From: Deinococcus aquatilis DSM 23025
GTDB taxonomy: Bacteria > Deinococcota > Deinococci > Deinococcales > Deinococcaceae
DNA length: 62,989 bases
Direction of reading: 5' to 3'
Assembly: GCF_000378445.1 (NCBI RefSeq)
Contig: NZ_KB899721.1
Location: 1-62,989, forward strand
The notes under the pieces: generated by a model
What the model saw: only the letters and a program-made list of their open reading frames with translations
Database searches by the model: none
What the model was told of the DNA's origin: nothing
Position numbers and translations under genes: made by a program
Part shown: positions 1 to 8,067 of the stretch, piece by piece
Position numbering within the stretch: the stretch's first letter is position 1
Layout: the number at the start of each line of letters is the position of its first letter

Positions 1-293
1 CGGTTCCGCTCAGCGGAACCGTAAACGACTGGAGGACGCCCACCTGGACGGGTTTGGAGTGCGGTTAACCCATGTTGATTGAAGCGGGAGACCAGACGCG
101 CGACCCCTTCACCGGATCGACGCCCGCACAGCCGAGCCGCTTCGGTATACGGCACACCCGTCGAAACGGCGAGAATCGTCTTCGCCCGACCCACGATGAT
201 CGCGGCCGTGTGATGCGACCGGCTCAATCGCTCCAACATGGTGCGTTCTTCTTCGGTCAGGAGACGCAGCGGGTTCTTCTGGACACGAGCCAT
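1..293 (-). CDS. IS630-type transposase, N-terminal part only
   Basis: The frame starts at ATG 293 (MARVQKNPLRLLTEEER...) and stays open to the window edge. It aligns residue for residue with the first frame of the complete copy at 5930 ([17 protein letters not shown]...), including the shared FNQHGL and YGSAERN stretches, but with many substitutions, so it is a different member of the family. This part is the helix-turn-helix DNA-binding domain; the catalytic DDE part would lie left of the window. Confidence 0.75.
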   Translation of the reverse strand, partial: MARVQKNPLRLLTEEERTMLERLSRSHHTAAIIVGRAKTILAVSTGVPYTEAARLCGRRSGEGVARLVSRFNQHGLTALQTRPGGRPPVVYGSAERN

Positions 294-326
294 CCTCATA
301 CCCTACACCTATGGCAAGTGACCCAC
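1..326 (-). mobile_element. IS630-type element, partial (runs off the left edge)
   Basis: The outer end reads CAAGTGACCCAC followed by TA (327-328). This matches the ends of the intact IS630-type element at 5897-7243 in inverted orientation. Only the end and the 5' part of the transposase gene are in the window. IS630-family elements insert at TA dinucleotides, which fits the flank. Confidence 0.75.
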
Positions 327-328
327 TA

Positions 329-570
329 GGTTCAAAAATAATTGTTGAGTTCCGATAACCCGCAGAGACTTCGAGAAAGGGTTGAAGCTGTAGTCGTGGG
401 TGAACTTTTCTAAAAAGCTGTCTCTGGATGCAGAACTGGCCACGGTGGGAGTTGAAATAATTGCGCCGACCCGCAAGAAGCAGAAGACACAAGATGGATG
501 ACCGCTGCGCTGATACAAGCGGCGCTAGAAATTTGAGCGAACCATCGCTTGGTCGCAGTTCTTCAGCCCC
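329..570 (+). pseudogene. IS5-type transposase C-terminal remnant (part 1)
   Basis: In one plus-strand frame this reads ...KKLSLDAELATVGVEIIAP, then TRKKQKTQDG, PLR, YKRR, KFERTIAW with three in-frame stops between the blocks. This is the typical end of an IS5-family transposase (LDxELAxxGxExIAPxRKxRKxxxTQDGRxLRRYKRRWKxERTxAWL). The remnant is bounded on the left by the IS630-type end and on the right by the inverted repeat of the IS4-type element. It continues at 1662. Confidence 0.6.
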
Positions 571-579
571 GACTACCAG

Positions 580-1602
580 TCAAAACTCGGCATCAGGGCG
601 TGTAACGCCCGCCAGGACGAGGGCGAAGGGTGGAGCAACAGATCCTGCAGATGATCCAGCCCCAGTCGAAACATGGACACCGCACGGTGTCCATGTTTCT
701 TGCGCTTCACAGGCCCAGATGAATGCCGCAGAGACGCACATGAGCAGGGTTGAGACGCGTTCAGCCTGAGTCAAGCCCGTATCTTCGAGATTGAAGCCTC
801 GGGTTTTCAGGGCGGAGTGCAGGTTTTCTGCCTGCCAGCGCTGAGCGTAGCGGCGGAGATTGACCGAAGCATGGCCTCGATACGCGAAATACAGCACTTC
901 TCCAGCGGCATTCTTGGTGGCACACACTCGCAAAGACACGCCGTAAACGACCAGAGGGCGGTGCCAAGGACGGATTTCACCCACCTGTAGCTTTTTGAAA
1001 CATGCCCAGACTGGAAAGCTGCCCGTTCCAACGGTCGCCGTGGCTGGCAGACGGATACAAGGGACGATCCTGTGTTGGTTCAAAAATGTGAACCACGACT
1101 TGCCAATGAACTCGCGGTCTGCAAGCAGACTGCTGACGGAGCGCTCTGGACAATACTGAAGGAATCGGCTCAGAAGCTCTTCATGCGTCTGTTGGGAACT
1201 GCAGCCCCCATGGGGCAACAGCGTCCACATCAGCGGCAGACTGAAGTCGTCCCAGACCGCAGAGAGCAACAGAATGTTGACATCCTGGCTACTCAATTTC
1301 CAGTTGGTGCGATCCAGAATGAGATGCAGTTCGCCGTCCGGCAGGAAGGACAGAGCAAAACGCGCAAATAGCTGTTCAGGGAATGCGAAGCGGACAAAGC
1401 GGCGCAACCGCTGATACCGCATTTCCAGTGATCCGGGCAACTCGACGTGGGTCTTGAGGGTGTAGACCACCACGCTGCGAGCTTGCACCATGGTGAGAAT
1501 TAAGGCTGCGAAGACTTTAAGGCGACGGGCATCAACTGGGAAGGTAGATCGCAGCGCAGTCTGCAAGGTCTCGTGTGGGTGTCGGCTCTGGTGTGTCTTC
1601 AT
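580..1602 (-). CDS. IS4-type transposase
   Basis: A protein of 340 residues with the DDE signature spread as LDRTNWK (first Asp), LLADREFIG (second Asp) and YAQRWQAENLHSALKTRG (Glu in the YREK-like block), as expected for IS4-family enzymes. It starts at ATG 1602 and ends with a TGA inside the left inverted repeat. The last ~40 residues (after EAQ) look unlike a transposase and are encoded across the perfect palindrome at 668-699, so the natural end of the protein may have been altered by a small insertion. The frame is otherwise intact and the enzyme could be active. Confidence 0.85.
   Translation of the reverse strand: MKTHQSRHPHETLQTALRSTFPVDARRLKVFAALILTMVQARSVVVYTLKTHVELPGSLEMRYQRLRRFVRFAFPEQLFARFALSFLPDGELHLILDRTNWKLSSQDVNILLLSAVWDDFSLPLMWTLLPHGGCSSQQTHEELLSRFLQYCPERSVSSLLADREFIGKSWFTFLNQHRIVPCIRLPATATVGTGSFPVWACFKKLQVGEIRPWHRPLVVYGVSLRVCATKNAAGEVLYFAYRGHASVNLRRYAQRWQAENLHSALKTRGFNLEDTGLTQAERVSTLLMCVSAAFIWACEAQETWTPCGVHVSTGAGSSAGSVAPPFALVLAGVTRPDAEF
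668..699. repeat. Perfect 15-bp palindrome inside the IS4-type element
   Basis: Arms 668-682 (GAAACATGGACACCG) and 685-699 are exact reverse complements separated by only CA. The palindrome lies within the 3' end of the transposase frame. It could act as a transcription terminator or as a cruciform, or it could be a small inserted sequence. No second copy was seen in the window. Confidence 0.8.
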
Positions 1603-1661
1603 CGCAGAAACACGCTATGGGAGCCGCTTTTTCATATCCGCAGGAGTTTTGACTGGTAGTC

Positions 1662-1714
1662 AGCCTTTGGCCATATTCGAATCCATGACGAGCGCAAAGC
1701 CCAGAACCTCCTAG
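1662..1714 (+). pseudogene. IS5-type transposase C-terminal remnant (part 2)
   Basis: After the IS4-type element the plus strand reads LAIFE and then, one frame over, HDERKAQNLL, which matches the usual RRLxxRxExxxxxxxNFLGF end of IS5-family transposases. A frameshift separates the two blocks. The fragment stops where the IS982-type element begins at 1715. Confidence 0.5.
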
Positions 1715-2763
1715 ACGTGAGTTCGGGTTAAGCGGCGAGCTTCAAAGGTCCTGCTTCAGGGATTAGCGAGGGTTTCTTGGGCTGACGTGAATAGGCAATC
1801 AGTCCACAGACGAGGTTGACCATGAAATTGACGGGGCTGCGGTGACGGGAATGCTCGACCTGGCTGATGTTTTTCAGTTGGTCAATGACGGACTCGATGA
1901 TGGCTCTCTTCCTGAGGAAGAGAGCATCTTCGCTCAACACGGGGACAGCGCACTTCATGTTCTTGCGGAGCCGGGTGTGCAACGCCACTTGGTGCTCCTT
2001 CAGGAGCTCAGTGACGAGGGCTTGTGAAATGTACCTGCGATCTGCAAACACCTTCCCAAACAGGGAAAACAGGCCGTGCTGGAAAAAATCCCGCAAGGCT
2101 GCGCGGTCATCTCCATTTCCGGGAGTGAGGCCCACCCACAGCAGTTCACCCGTGTCGCCGCACATCAAATGCAGCTTGAAGCCGTAAAACCAGCCCATGG
2201 AGGTCTTGCCCAAGGCGGCGTTCTCTTTGAACACCCGGTGGGTGTTCATCCGCTTCAGCCGACAGACTTCCAATTTGGTGGAGTCAACGAAAGAAATCCC
2301 GGTACACGCCCCGAAGCTGCGATAGAGGGAGATCACCAGATGCAGCAGCGCCCGTGGCATCAATTCGACGAAACGGGAAGAGGTTAGCGCTTTTGGGAAG
2401 TCGGCTCGCCCATGCGTCAGGATTTCCGTCGTGTAGTACGCCTTGAACTGACGGTAGCTCGATTGATGGAAGGCGATGAGGATCGTCATGATTTCGCTGA
2501 GGTGCAGTCCAGTGGGACGATTCCGGATGAGGTGGGAGTGCAGGGCCTGCTCTGGGAGAGCAGGTTTGGTGAGCGACACTTGGAAGGGTGGGAGAGCTTG
2601 GCAGAAGTCGTCGACGTCGCAAAACAATTCGAGTATGTTCATGGTGGCTCCTGAGTGGGTGTCCAAACCAATCATCTCAGTGAGCCTCAACTCTCGCCAA
2701 ATGTTCGTCTTTAAGCGTAATACATGGCGATAGTACGCTAATAAGCTTAACCCGAACTCACGT
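1715..2763 (-). mobile_element. IS982-type insertion sequence, complete
   Basis: Perfect 19-bp inverted repeats bound it: ACGTGAGTTCGGGTTAAGC at 1715-1733 and its complement at 2745-2763. It contains one intact transposase gene. The two flanks belong to different older elements (IS5-type on the left, IS4-like on the right) and show no obvious target duplication, so a deletion or recombination has joined them since insertion. Confidence 0.85.
1728..2642 (-). CDS. IS982 family transposase
   Basis: Translation from ATG 2642 (MNILELFCDVDDFCQ...) gives 304 residues, the normal length. Family landmarks are present in order: LSEIMTILIAFHQSSYRQFK, GISFVDSTKLEVCR (first Asp), GKTSMGWFYGFKLHL, TPGNGDDR, FADRRYIS (second Asp), RKRAIIESVIDQLKNISQ (Glu) and a KKPS tail. 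The frame stays open upstream through the element's end into an older transposase fragment, which gives an artificial 509-residue fusion; the true start is 2642. The TAA stop lies in the left inverted repeat. Confidence 0.9.
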   Translation of the reverse strand: MNILELFCDVDDFCQALPPFQVSLTKPALPEQALHSHLIRNRPTGLHLSEIMTILIAFHQSSYRQFKAYYTTEILTHGRADFPKALTSSRFVELMPRALLHLVISLYRSFGACTGISFVDSTKLEVCRLKRMNTHRVFKENAALGKTSMGWFYGFKLHLMCGDTGELLWVGLTPGNGDDRAALRDFFQHGLFSLFGKVFADRRYISQALVTELLKEHQVALHTRLRKNMKCAVPVLSEDALFLRKRAIIESVIDQLKNISQVEHSRHRSPVNFMVNLVCGLIAYSRQPKKPSLIPEAGPLKLAA

Positions 2764-3257
2764 GTACGAAGCAACTTCAGGGCCAGTTGTGCAGGTGAGG
2801 GCGTTCCTTTGCCCCGCCACACCTGAACGGCCCAAGGCAACCGGAGTTGACCACAACACAGATACAGCACCACCAGATGGACGCCATGAACACTGTTGAA
2901 GGTGTGCATCCAGTCGTCAAGGTCAGCGAACTTGCCACTGTTCTCCAAGCTGGTCAAATCGACCAGCAGGTCGAGGCGAGGTCGCTGATGAGGCCGAAGT
3001 CGCCATTCATGCTGTAACAGTTGCAGGGCATGCTGGCGCATGACCCGGCAGAACTGCCGGGTGTTCCACGCGGCGTGATTCAGAAACCGGCTGATCGCTG
3101 CCGGTGATTTCACGGTGGCCCGTTCTGGTAAAGGCCGGCCAGAACCATCCAGCAACAGATCGAGGAACACCTCAAACGAGGCTCGATGTTGCGACCTTGA
3201 AAAGCACGTGAGGATGTCAGAATACAGGCGTCTGGAGCGCGGTTCTTTTGGGTTCAC
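2764..3257 (-). pseudogene. IS4-like transposase, N-terminal fragment
   Basis: About 165 residues (SDILTCFSRSQHRASFEVF..., then LLVDLTSLENSGKF, GVHLVVLYLCCGQLRLPWAV and VWRGKGTPSPAQLALKLLRT) match the first part of a DDE transposase of the IS4/IS701 kind. The frame then runs straight into the IS982-type element. No C-terminal remainder was found on the far side, so most of the gene has been lost. The likely start is GTG 3257. Confidence 0.65.
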
Positions 3258-3730
3258 ACCCCACTATGGGGCCAAAAGTGCGTTCCAGACATCGTTTTGA
3301 AAACTCGTAAGATGTCAGTGAACCGGGATGCGCTGCGGCCAGAAAATTACGGCAAGGAAGTGACGCTCGTCGCCGCCATTCCGACCAAAGTCGAAAATTA
3401 CAAAGTTAAGTACATTGCATTTAACATCTAGATAAACTTCGCTTCAACAAGCCTCAAGCGAGCAAGGCGGGCCGTGCCTAACTCTAGATGTTAAATGCAA
3501 CCTACTTAGTCCCTAACATTGATTCATTCACCGCGAATAGATAGCGTTGTTTTCGGATGGTGTCTACGTGTGGCCCACCACTCCTTGTGGCTATTTCACA
3601 CGGCGCAGAGTTGATCTGAACATGCTTACGGTGGGATCTACAAACTGTTCTTACTGCGCCTGTGATGCACGTGCCGTAGTTATTTGTTTTTCTCAGCAAA
3701 GTAGGATTTGAGAATCGTATCTCAGTTAAT
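3258..3730. other. Gene-free stretch with a long palindrome
   Basis: No credible gene was found here. The stretch becomes AT-rich from about 3500 and carries the palindromic structure at 3415-3500, described separately. It forms the boundary between the GC-rich transposon debris and the AT-rich foreign gene at 3731-4663. Confidence 0.6.
3415..3500. repeat. Long hairpin with 18-bp perfect arms, attC-like or MITE-like
   Basis: TTGCATTTAACATCTAGA (3415-3432) is exactly repeated in inverted form at 3483-3500, with a 50-bp centre that contains further short complementary blocks. Outside the arms the match continues imperfectly (AAGTA on both sides). The arms contain ATTTAAC and GTTAAAT, which satisfy the RYYYAAC and GTTRRRY consensus of integron attC ends, and CCTAACTC before the right arm also resembles attC. 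Against this, real attC sites usually have unpaired spacers and are not this perfectly paired. Confidence 0.7.
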
Positions 3731-4663
3731 TTAGGGCCACTCTACAAGCACGTCTGTAATATCCCGGCCCTTGATAGTTTTCACTGGAATAGTGCCATTG
3801 GGTCGTAGTGTGCATACATTCAGGTTGCCTTGACAATAGACCTGCTCCTCACCGCCGCCATTTTTAAGAGTTAGGACTAGAACGTTTATGTTCTGGGAAC
3901 ACTTATTCACAGCATAGAAGTTATTTACACGCCTTAGACAGTCTCTGGCAACACCTTTGAATGCATTTTTGCCGAGATTCCTTACTATGTTTGCGACCAT
4001 AATGCTGGAAATAGGCTCAGACTTTGAGTATCCAGGATCAATCTGAACTAAGTTCCTCTGCTCCTTGAGCTTGGCACTGATGATTCCAGATGCTGTCTGG
4101 CGTGCTTGTGTCTCTAAATCGTAAGAAGCATATATATACACACTGGCGAAGGTGTCAATACCCATTGCCCTATACTGCATGACATGCGTGAGCTCATGCG
4201 CAACTAGCTCGGTATCATTTAGTAGATTGCTATTACTAAAGACAATAACGTTATCTAGCGTTATCGCCCCCTCCTGTTTCAGCCAGTCTCTCAAAATTTT
4301 GGCGAGAGATAGGCTACCAGGATTGTCGGTCCAGCGCACTTGGTCGAGAATTTCTTTTGGAAAGTACCCTGTTAATTCTTGTTTCAAAGAATCTGGAAGA
4401 GGCTTAGTGTTTTTCGCTGCATTTTTTGAGGTTCGAATAGCTAAAGCTAAAGCGTTTCCCGCTGGATTCAAAAAGAACTGAGCAGCATCTTTCGGAAGAT
4501 TCTTTAGCATCTCAGGGATGGCCTTTGGCTCAGGTTTTGAAAACTTTACTGTCGCTGTTGAAAAGTCGATGCTAATACCTGTAATCTTACTAAGCCAGCT
4601 GGCGCTGGCATAGCTTATAAACAAAAGAAGCGACAAGGCGGTAATGAATCTCATTATTTTCAT
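3731..4663 (-). CDS. Secreted DUF4157-like protein with HExxH motif
   Basis: 310 residues with a clear signal peptide (MKIMRFITALSLLLFISYASA). Around residue 155 it has AHELTHVMQYRAMG, the HExxH zinc-protease-like motif of the DUF4157 family; proteins of this family often occur in toxin or surface-protein contexts. The C-terminal part has four cysteines that could form disulfides. An AAGGAG site sits 7 nt before ATG 4663. The gene is clearly AT-rich and uses codons unlike its neighbours, a sign of recent transfer. It stands alone between transposon remnants, and the hairpin at 3415-3500 lies just past its 3' end. The substrate is unknown. Confidence 0.65.
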   Translation of the reverse strand: MKIMRFITALSLLLFISYASASWLSKITGISIDFSTATVKFSKPEPKAIPEMLKNLPKDAAQFFLNPAGNALALAIRTSKNAAKNTKPLPDSLKQELTGYFPKEILDQVRWTDNPGSLSLAKILRDWLKQEGAITLDNVIVFSNSNLLNDTELVAHELTHVMQYRAMGIDTFASVYIYASYDLETQARQTASGIISAKLKEQRNLVQIDPGYSKSEPISSIMVANIVRNLGKNAFKGVARDCLRRVNNFYAVNKCSQNINVLVLTLKNGGGEEQVYCQGNLNVCTLRPNGTIPVKTIKGRDITDVLVEWP

Positions 4664-5001
4664 TACAGGTCTCCTTTTACACTATTTCTCTGTTAGTATA
4701 AAAAAGCTCACAGGATACAATCAGCGGTTGTTAGGCGAAATATATAAATATAATAGCTTGTACAGTTTTATATAGAATCGAAGTAGCGATCAAGTCAATG
4801 ACTAGTTTTATAACTCTCTTTACACCTACGGAAGAACATTGTTAGAGGCCTATAAGGGATGCTGAGACGTGGATGTCGCTATGCATATCTGACGAGACTA
4901 AGTTCACCCCCTCTCCCAATCGTACACCCTAAACGCGACATCGGGTCATCAAAAAGACTGCCAAATTGGCCTACCGCGAATAGAGACTGCCCATTGGAGA
5001 A
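4664..5001. other. AT-rich upstream region of the foreign gene, no gene seen
   Basis: It holds the ribosome site of the 3731-4663 gene and AT-rich, promoter-like sequence up to about 4850. GTTAGGC at about 4730-4736 would also fit an integron core-site consensus, but alone it proves little. Nothing else was recognised. Confidence 0.4.
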
Positions 5002-5787
5002 TCAACCGTTGAGGTCGATGAATTTCGTGTTGTGCGCCAGGACATTCAGAGACACTTTTAATGGCAGGCTCAAGTGTGTTTTGACCTGACCCCAGCGCAG
5101 TCCTGCACCTACAACCACCGAGAACGCCGACTCCACACATGTTCTGGCCGCCCTATGTTCCGGCTTCCAGCATGGATCAACCCGTTTTGCATTGACCTTT
5201 GGAGGTGTCAGGCACGTTCCCGACTGGTAGTCTTTATCTCCGATCTGTTTTGGCCCGCCATAAGCATGCTAATCCCTATTCATTTCGCACAGCACGCTGA
5301 AATCGTGCTCATTCGCAGGACGAATCTCGGATTTAACGATCTTGCCGTTCAGCGCACTCCAAGCGTGCAATTTGAAGCCATAGACCGGCCCAGCCGTGCT
5401 GAATCCATAACGAGCGCCACGAAATTCGCATCGTGGCGCTCGCTTGAAGGTCGAGACAGGAAGCGGCTCCGAATCCACAGCGACGAAGTCCAGTGTCTGG
5501 ACTTCGGTAGCCAGCTACTCGAAGACAGGGGTCAATCGCGCGAGCCGGATTCGGGCTTGCGGTTCAGAGGGGAAGTGCGGAAAGTGGTTCGGCTTCAGAA
5601 ATTGCCACCGCCGGCTGAAATAGAGCACCTTGTGCAGTTTTTGAAGCAGTGCGACGGCCACGAGGTCAGCGTCCGAAATGTTTTCGTGTGGATGGAGCAG
5701 TTTCGGTGGAATGTGGGGTGCGATCCAGTGACTGAGGAGGGTAACAGCGGTGGAAAGCGATTGTAAAGTGAGGTCGGGACGGCCCAT
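5002..5787 (-). pseudogene. IS982/IS5-like transposase, frameshifted
   Basis: The protein begins at ATG 5787 ([15 protein letters not shown]...[16 protein letters not shown]...) and, after a frame change near 5515, continues as [17 protein letters not shown] ... [17 protein letters not shown] and [17 protein letters not shown] stop follows at 5269. Beyond it are [15 protein letters not shown], then [33 protein letters not shown] and LNVLAHN in further frames, ending near 5002. All parts of one DDE transposase are present in order, but it cannot be translated as one protein. The assignment to IS982 rather than IS5 is not certain. Confidence 0.7.
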
Positions 5788-5929
5788 AGTACCGTCCCTT
5801 TCGCATGTTTTGCGCTACAGATCAACCCCTACTCGCGGTTATTCATCAAAACATAGAAGATTTTCGAACGTTATGCCTACTGGATGAGGAACTCTAGTGG
5901 GTCACTTGGTGAAGGTGTAAGGTTTGAAT

Positions 5930-6484
5930 ATGCCTCGTCGCCAGAAAAACCCGCTGCGTCCCCTGACGGATCAAGAGCGTCTGGAATTAGAGCGATTAAG
6001 CCGATCGCATCACGGTGCCGTGGTGGTGGTCGGGCGTGCCAAGGTGTTACTCGGCGTTGCCGCTGGTCTGCCCTACACCCAGGCGGCGCAAGAGGCGGGT
6101 CGAACCTCAGGGGATGGCGTGGCTCACTTGGTCGCGCGATTCAACCAACACGGTCTCAACGCACTGGCCACACGTCCAAGTCGGCGTCCTCCCCGTACTT
6201 ACGGTTCCGCTGAGCGGAACCGGATTCTCGACACCGCCCGTCGTCCGCCAGATCGAGAACAGGACGGGACAGCGACTTGGTCGCTCTCGACACTGCAACG
6301 GGTCCTGCGCCGTGAGCCCGGCTTTGAGCAGCTCAGCACGTACACGATCTTGGGTGTGTTACGCGAGGCCGGCCTGACGTGGCAGCGAGACCGGACGTGG
6401 TGCGAGACGGGAGTGGCGCAGCGACAACGTAAGAGTGGCGTGGTGAAGGTGACTGACCCCAATGCTGAGGCGAAAAAAAGCTGA
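5930..6484 (+). CDS. IS630-type transposase, first frame (DNA-binding part)
   Basis: 184 residues starting [17 protein letters not shown]. It contains the helix-turn-helix region ([21 protein letters not shown]) and a linker. ATG 5930 is preferred to the upstream TTG because the divergent copy at 1-293 starts at the equivalent position. It ends at TGA 6482-6484, directly after a run of seven A. A -1 slip on this run gives a continuous frame into the DDE domain, so this short product and a ~430-residue fusion may both be made. Confidence 0.8.
   Translation: MPRRQKNPLRPLTDQERLELERLSRSHHGAVVVVGRAKVLLGVAAGLPYTQAAQEAGRTSGDGVAHLVARFNQHGLNALATRPSRRPPRTYGSAERNRILDTARRPPDREQDGTATWSLSTLQRVLRREPGFEQLSTYTILGVLREAGLTWQRDRTWCETGVAQRQRKSGVVKVTDPNAEAKKS
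6473..6480 (+). promoter_or_regulatory. A7G slippery run for -1 frameshifting
   Basis: The zero frame reads GCG AAA AAA AGC TGA, and slipping back one base gives AAA AAG CTG ATT GAA with no stop until 7215. The sense of the downstream frame ([25 protein letters not shown]) joins smoothly to the DDE domain. Programmed frameshifting at such A runs is established in several IS families, including IS630. Confidence 0.7.
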
Positions 6485-7215
6485 TTGAACGTGCCTACCT
6501 CGAAGCTGAACAAGGTGGAATAGCGGTGTGGACGGAAGACGAAGCTGGCCCCTATCAGGCCATTCCCCACCTGGGATCCAGTTGGCAACCGCAAGGCGAA
6601 CCTGCTCGTCAGTCTCACGAATACATTCGAGCGGGCACTGCTAAGTTGTTGACCCTCTTCCACCCCGCCAGCGGAGCAGTCCGCGTTCAAGGCGTCACGA
6701 GCTGCACGAATGCTGTGCTGCATCCCTGGATGCAGCAGACCCTGACCGACATCTTGGCGAGTCTGCCAGAGGCAAAGGTAGTGCCACCGGCAGAGAACCG
6801 AGCCATTTGGGAGCGTTGGCAGGAAGGACTGAGTGTGAAATGGACGCTGCAGGAGAAGTTGCCCCCCCTGCGGATGTTGCTCGTGTTGGACAATCTGAGT
6901 GGACACAAGACCCCGAAACTGGTGCACTGGTTGATGGCACAGGGCATCATGCCGCTCTATACGCCTATTGCAGGCAGTTGGTTGAACATGGCCGAGTCCA
7001 TTCAGCGCATCCTCGTCCGCCGCGCGCTCGCAGGTCAGTCTCCCACCAATCCAACACAACTCATTGAGTGGTTGGAAGCCACAGCACGAGGATGGAATCA
7101 GCACCCGACACCCTTTATCTGGGGAGGCAAGCGACGAGCCCGCCGTCAGCGGGCTCAGACACAACGACATTCTCTGGGTGGGTCTGGTGCTTACACTCTA
7201 CAGGTCATCCACTGA
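6481..7215 (+). CDS. IS630-type transposase, second frame (DDE catalytic domain)
   Basis: Reached by the -1 shift, this part carries the three catalytic acids in their usual settings: VWTEDEAGP (Asp), [15 protein letters not shown] (Asp) and [17 protein letters not shown] (Glu). An unshifted reading could start only at GTG 6526 and would lack a DNA-binding domain, so the fusion is the likely active enzyme. The frame is intact. Confidence 0.8.
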   Translation: MIERAYLEAEQGGIAVWTEDEAGPYQAIPHLGSSWQPQGEPARQSHEYIRAGTAKLLTLFHPASGAVRVQGVTSCTNAVLHPWMQQTLTDILASLPEAKVVPPAENRAIWERWQEGLSVKWTLQEKLPPLRMLLVLDNLSGHKTPKLVHWLMAQGIMPLYTPIAGSWLNMAESIQRILVRRALAGQSPTNPTQLIEWLEATARGWNQHPTPFIWGGKRRARRQRAQTQRHSLGGSGAYTLQVIH

Positions 7216-7245
7216 ATCCTCATGCCTTGACCAAGTGACCCAATA

Positions 7246-8067
7246 GTTGATTTTGCCGTCGATGACCAGTTGTACGGCTTCGCGGCCACCGTCGATCGAC
7301 AGCACCAGCACGTCTTTGCCAGGTTTCTTGCCAGCGGCTTCCAGCGCGGCGATCGCCCCGATGGCCATTTCGTCGTTGTGGGCGTACACCACGTTCACGT
7401 CGGGGTGGGCCTGCAGCAGGGTTTCCATCACCTGGCGGCCCTTGTCGCGGGCAAAGTCGCCGGTCTGAGAAGCGATGATCTTCATGCCGGGCTGCCCCTT
7501 GATGGCGTTCACGAATCCTGTGCGGCGGTCATTGGCTGGAGAAGACCCGGTCGTGCCTTCCAGCTGGATGATCTTGGCCTTGCCTTTGGTGGCCTTGACC
7601 AGCCATTCGCCCACGCGCTGGCCCTCCTTGACGAAATCCGAGCCGATAAAGGTGACGTAATCGGTGCCTGCCTTGGCAAGCTTCTGATCGACGTTGCGGT
7701 CGAGCAAGATCACGGGGATTCCGGCGGCCCGCGCTTTTTTCACTGCGGCGGCCAGCGGTTTTTCTTCCCGGGGTGCCAGAAAGATCATATCCACGCGCTG
7801 GGCGATCATGCTGTCCACGTCGCTGACCTGCTTGGCTGCCGAGCCTGCCGCGTCGGTGTAGACCAGCTGGTAGCCGAGGCGCTTGGCCTCGTCCTGCATG
7901 CTCTTGGTCTGGGCCAGGCGCCAAGGATTGTTGCTTTCGGTCTGGGCGAAGCCGACCTTGTAGGTGGCTTTCTGGGCCAGCTTCGGCAGCCCCTGGGCCA
8001 CGGCAAATACAGTGAGTCCGGCGGCGGCGGTCGCGAGTACGGCGGTCAGGGCGCGCTTCTGTTTCAT
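7246..8067 (-). pseudogene. YtfQ-like sugar-binding protein, 3' end cut off by the IS630-type element
   Basis: From ATG 8067 the protein has a signal peptide (MKQKRALTAVLATAAAGLTVFAVAQ) and a periplasmic-binding-protein type 1 fold: TYKVGFAQTESNNPWRLAQT, VDMIFLAPREEKPL, IPVILLDRNVD, QLEGTTGSSPANDR, VVYAHNDEMAIGAI and VLSIDGGREAVQLV. This closely resembles E. coli YtfQ, the galactofuranose-binding protein. About 274 native residues remain of an expected ~320, followed by 16 residues from the transposon. The last strand and hinge helix are lost, so the protein is probably inactive. No permease or ATPase genes for it are in the window. A divergent DeoR regulator lies upstream. Confidence 0.8.

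Larger units (their letters stand above)
571..1661 (-). mobile_element. IS4-type insertion sequence, complete, inserted in the IS5 remnant
   Basis: The ends are perfect 18-bp inverted repeats: GACTACCAGTCAAAACTC at 571-588 and its complement at 1644-1661. One transposase gene fills the element. AGCC occurs just outside both ends (565-568 and 1662-1665) and may be a target duplication, but two extra C residues sit between it and the left repeat, so this is unsure. The host sequence is the decayed IS5-type transposase, which resumes on the right side. Confidence 0.85.
5897..7243 (+). mobile_element. IS630-type insertion sequence, complete
   Basis: The ends are GTGGGTCACTTGG (5897-5909) and CCAAGTGACCCAA (7231-7243), inverted repeats differing only near the tip. 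TA flanks both sides (5895-5896 and 7244-7245), the expected IS630 target duplication. The two transposase frames inside are joined by a -1 shift. The right end lies within a ytfQ-like gene and cuts off its 3' end. The matching 3' piece of that gene is not found to the left, so further deletion followed the insertion. Confidence 0.9.

Noticed and set aside
1728..3257. A single 509-residue protein
   Set aside because: The frame is a chance fusion of an IS4-like N-terminal fragment with the complete IS982-type transposase. The inverted repeat of the latter lies in between and the true start is 2642.
3415..3500. A simple transcription terminator
   Set aside because: The arms are 50 bp apart and there is no T-run next to the stem. 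The structure is too large for an intrinsic terminator, although it could still slow transcription.
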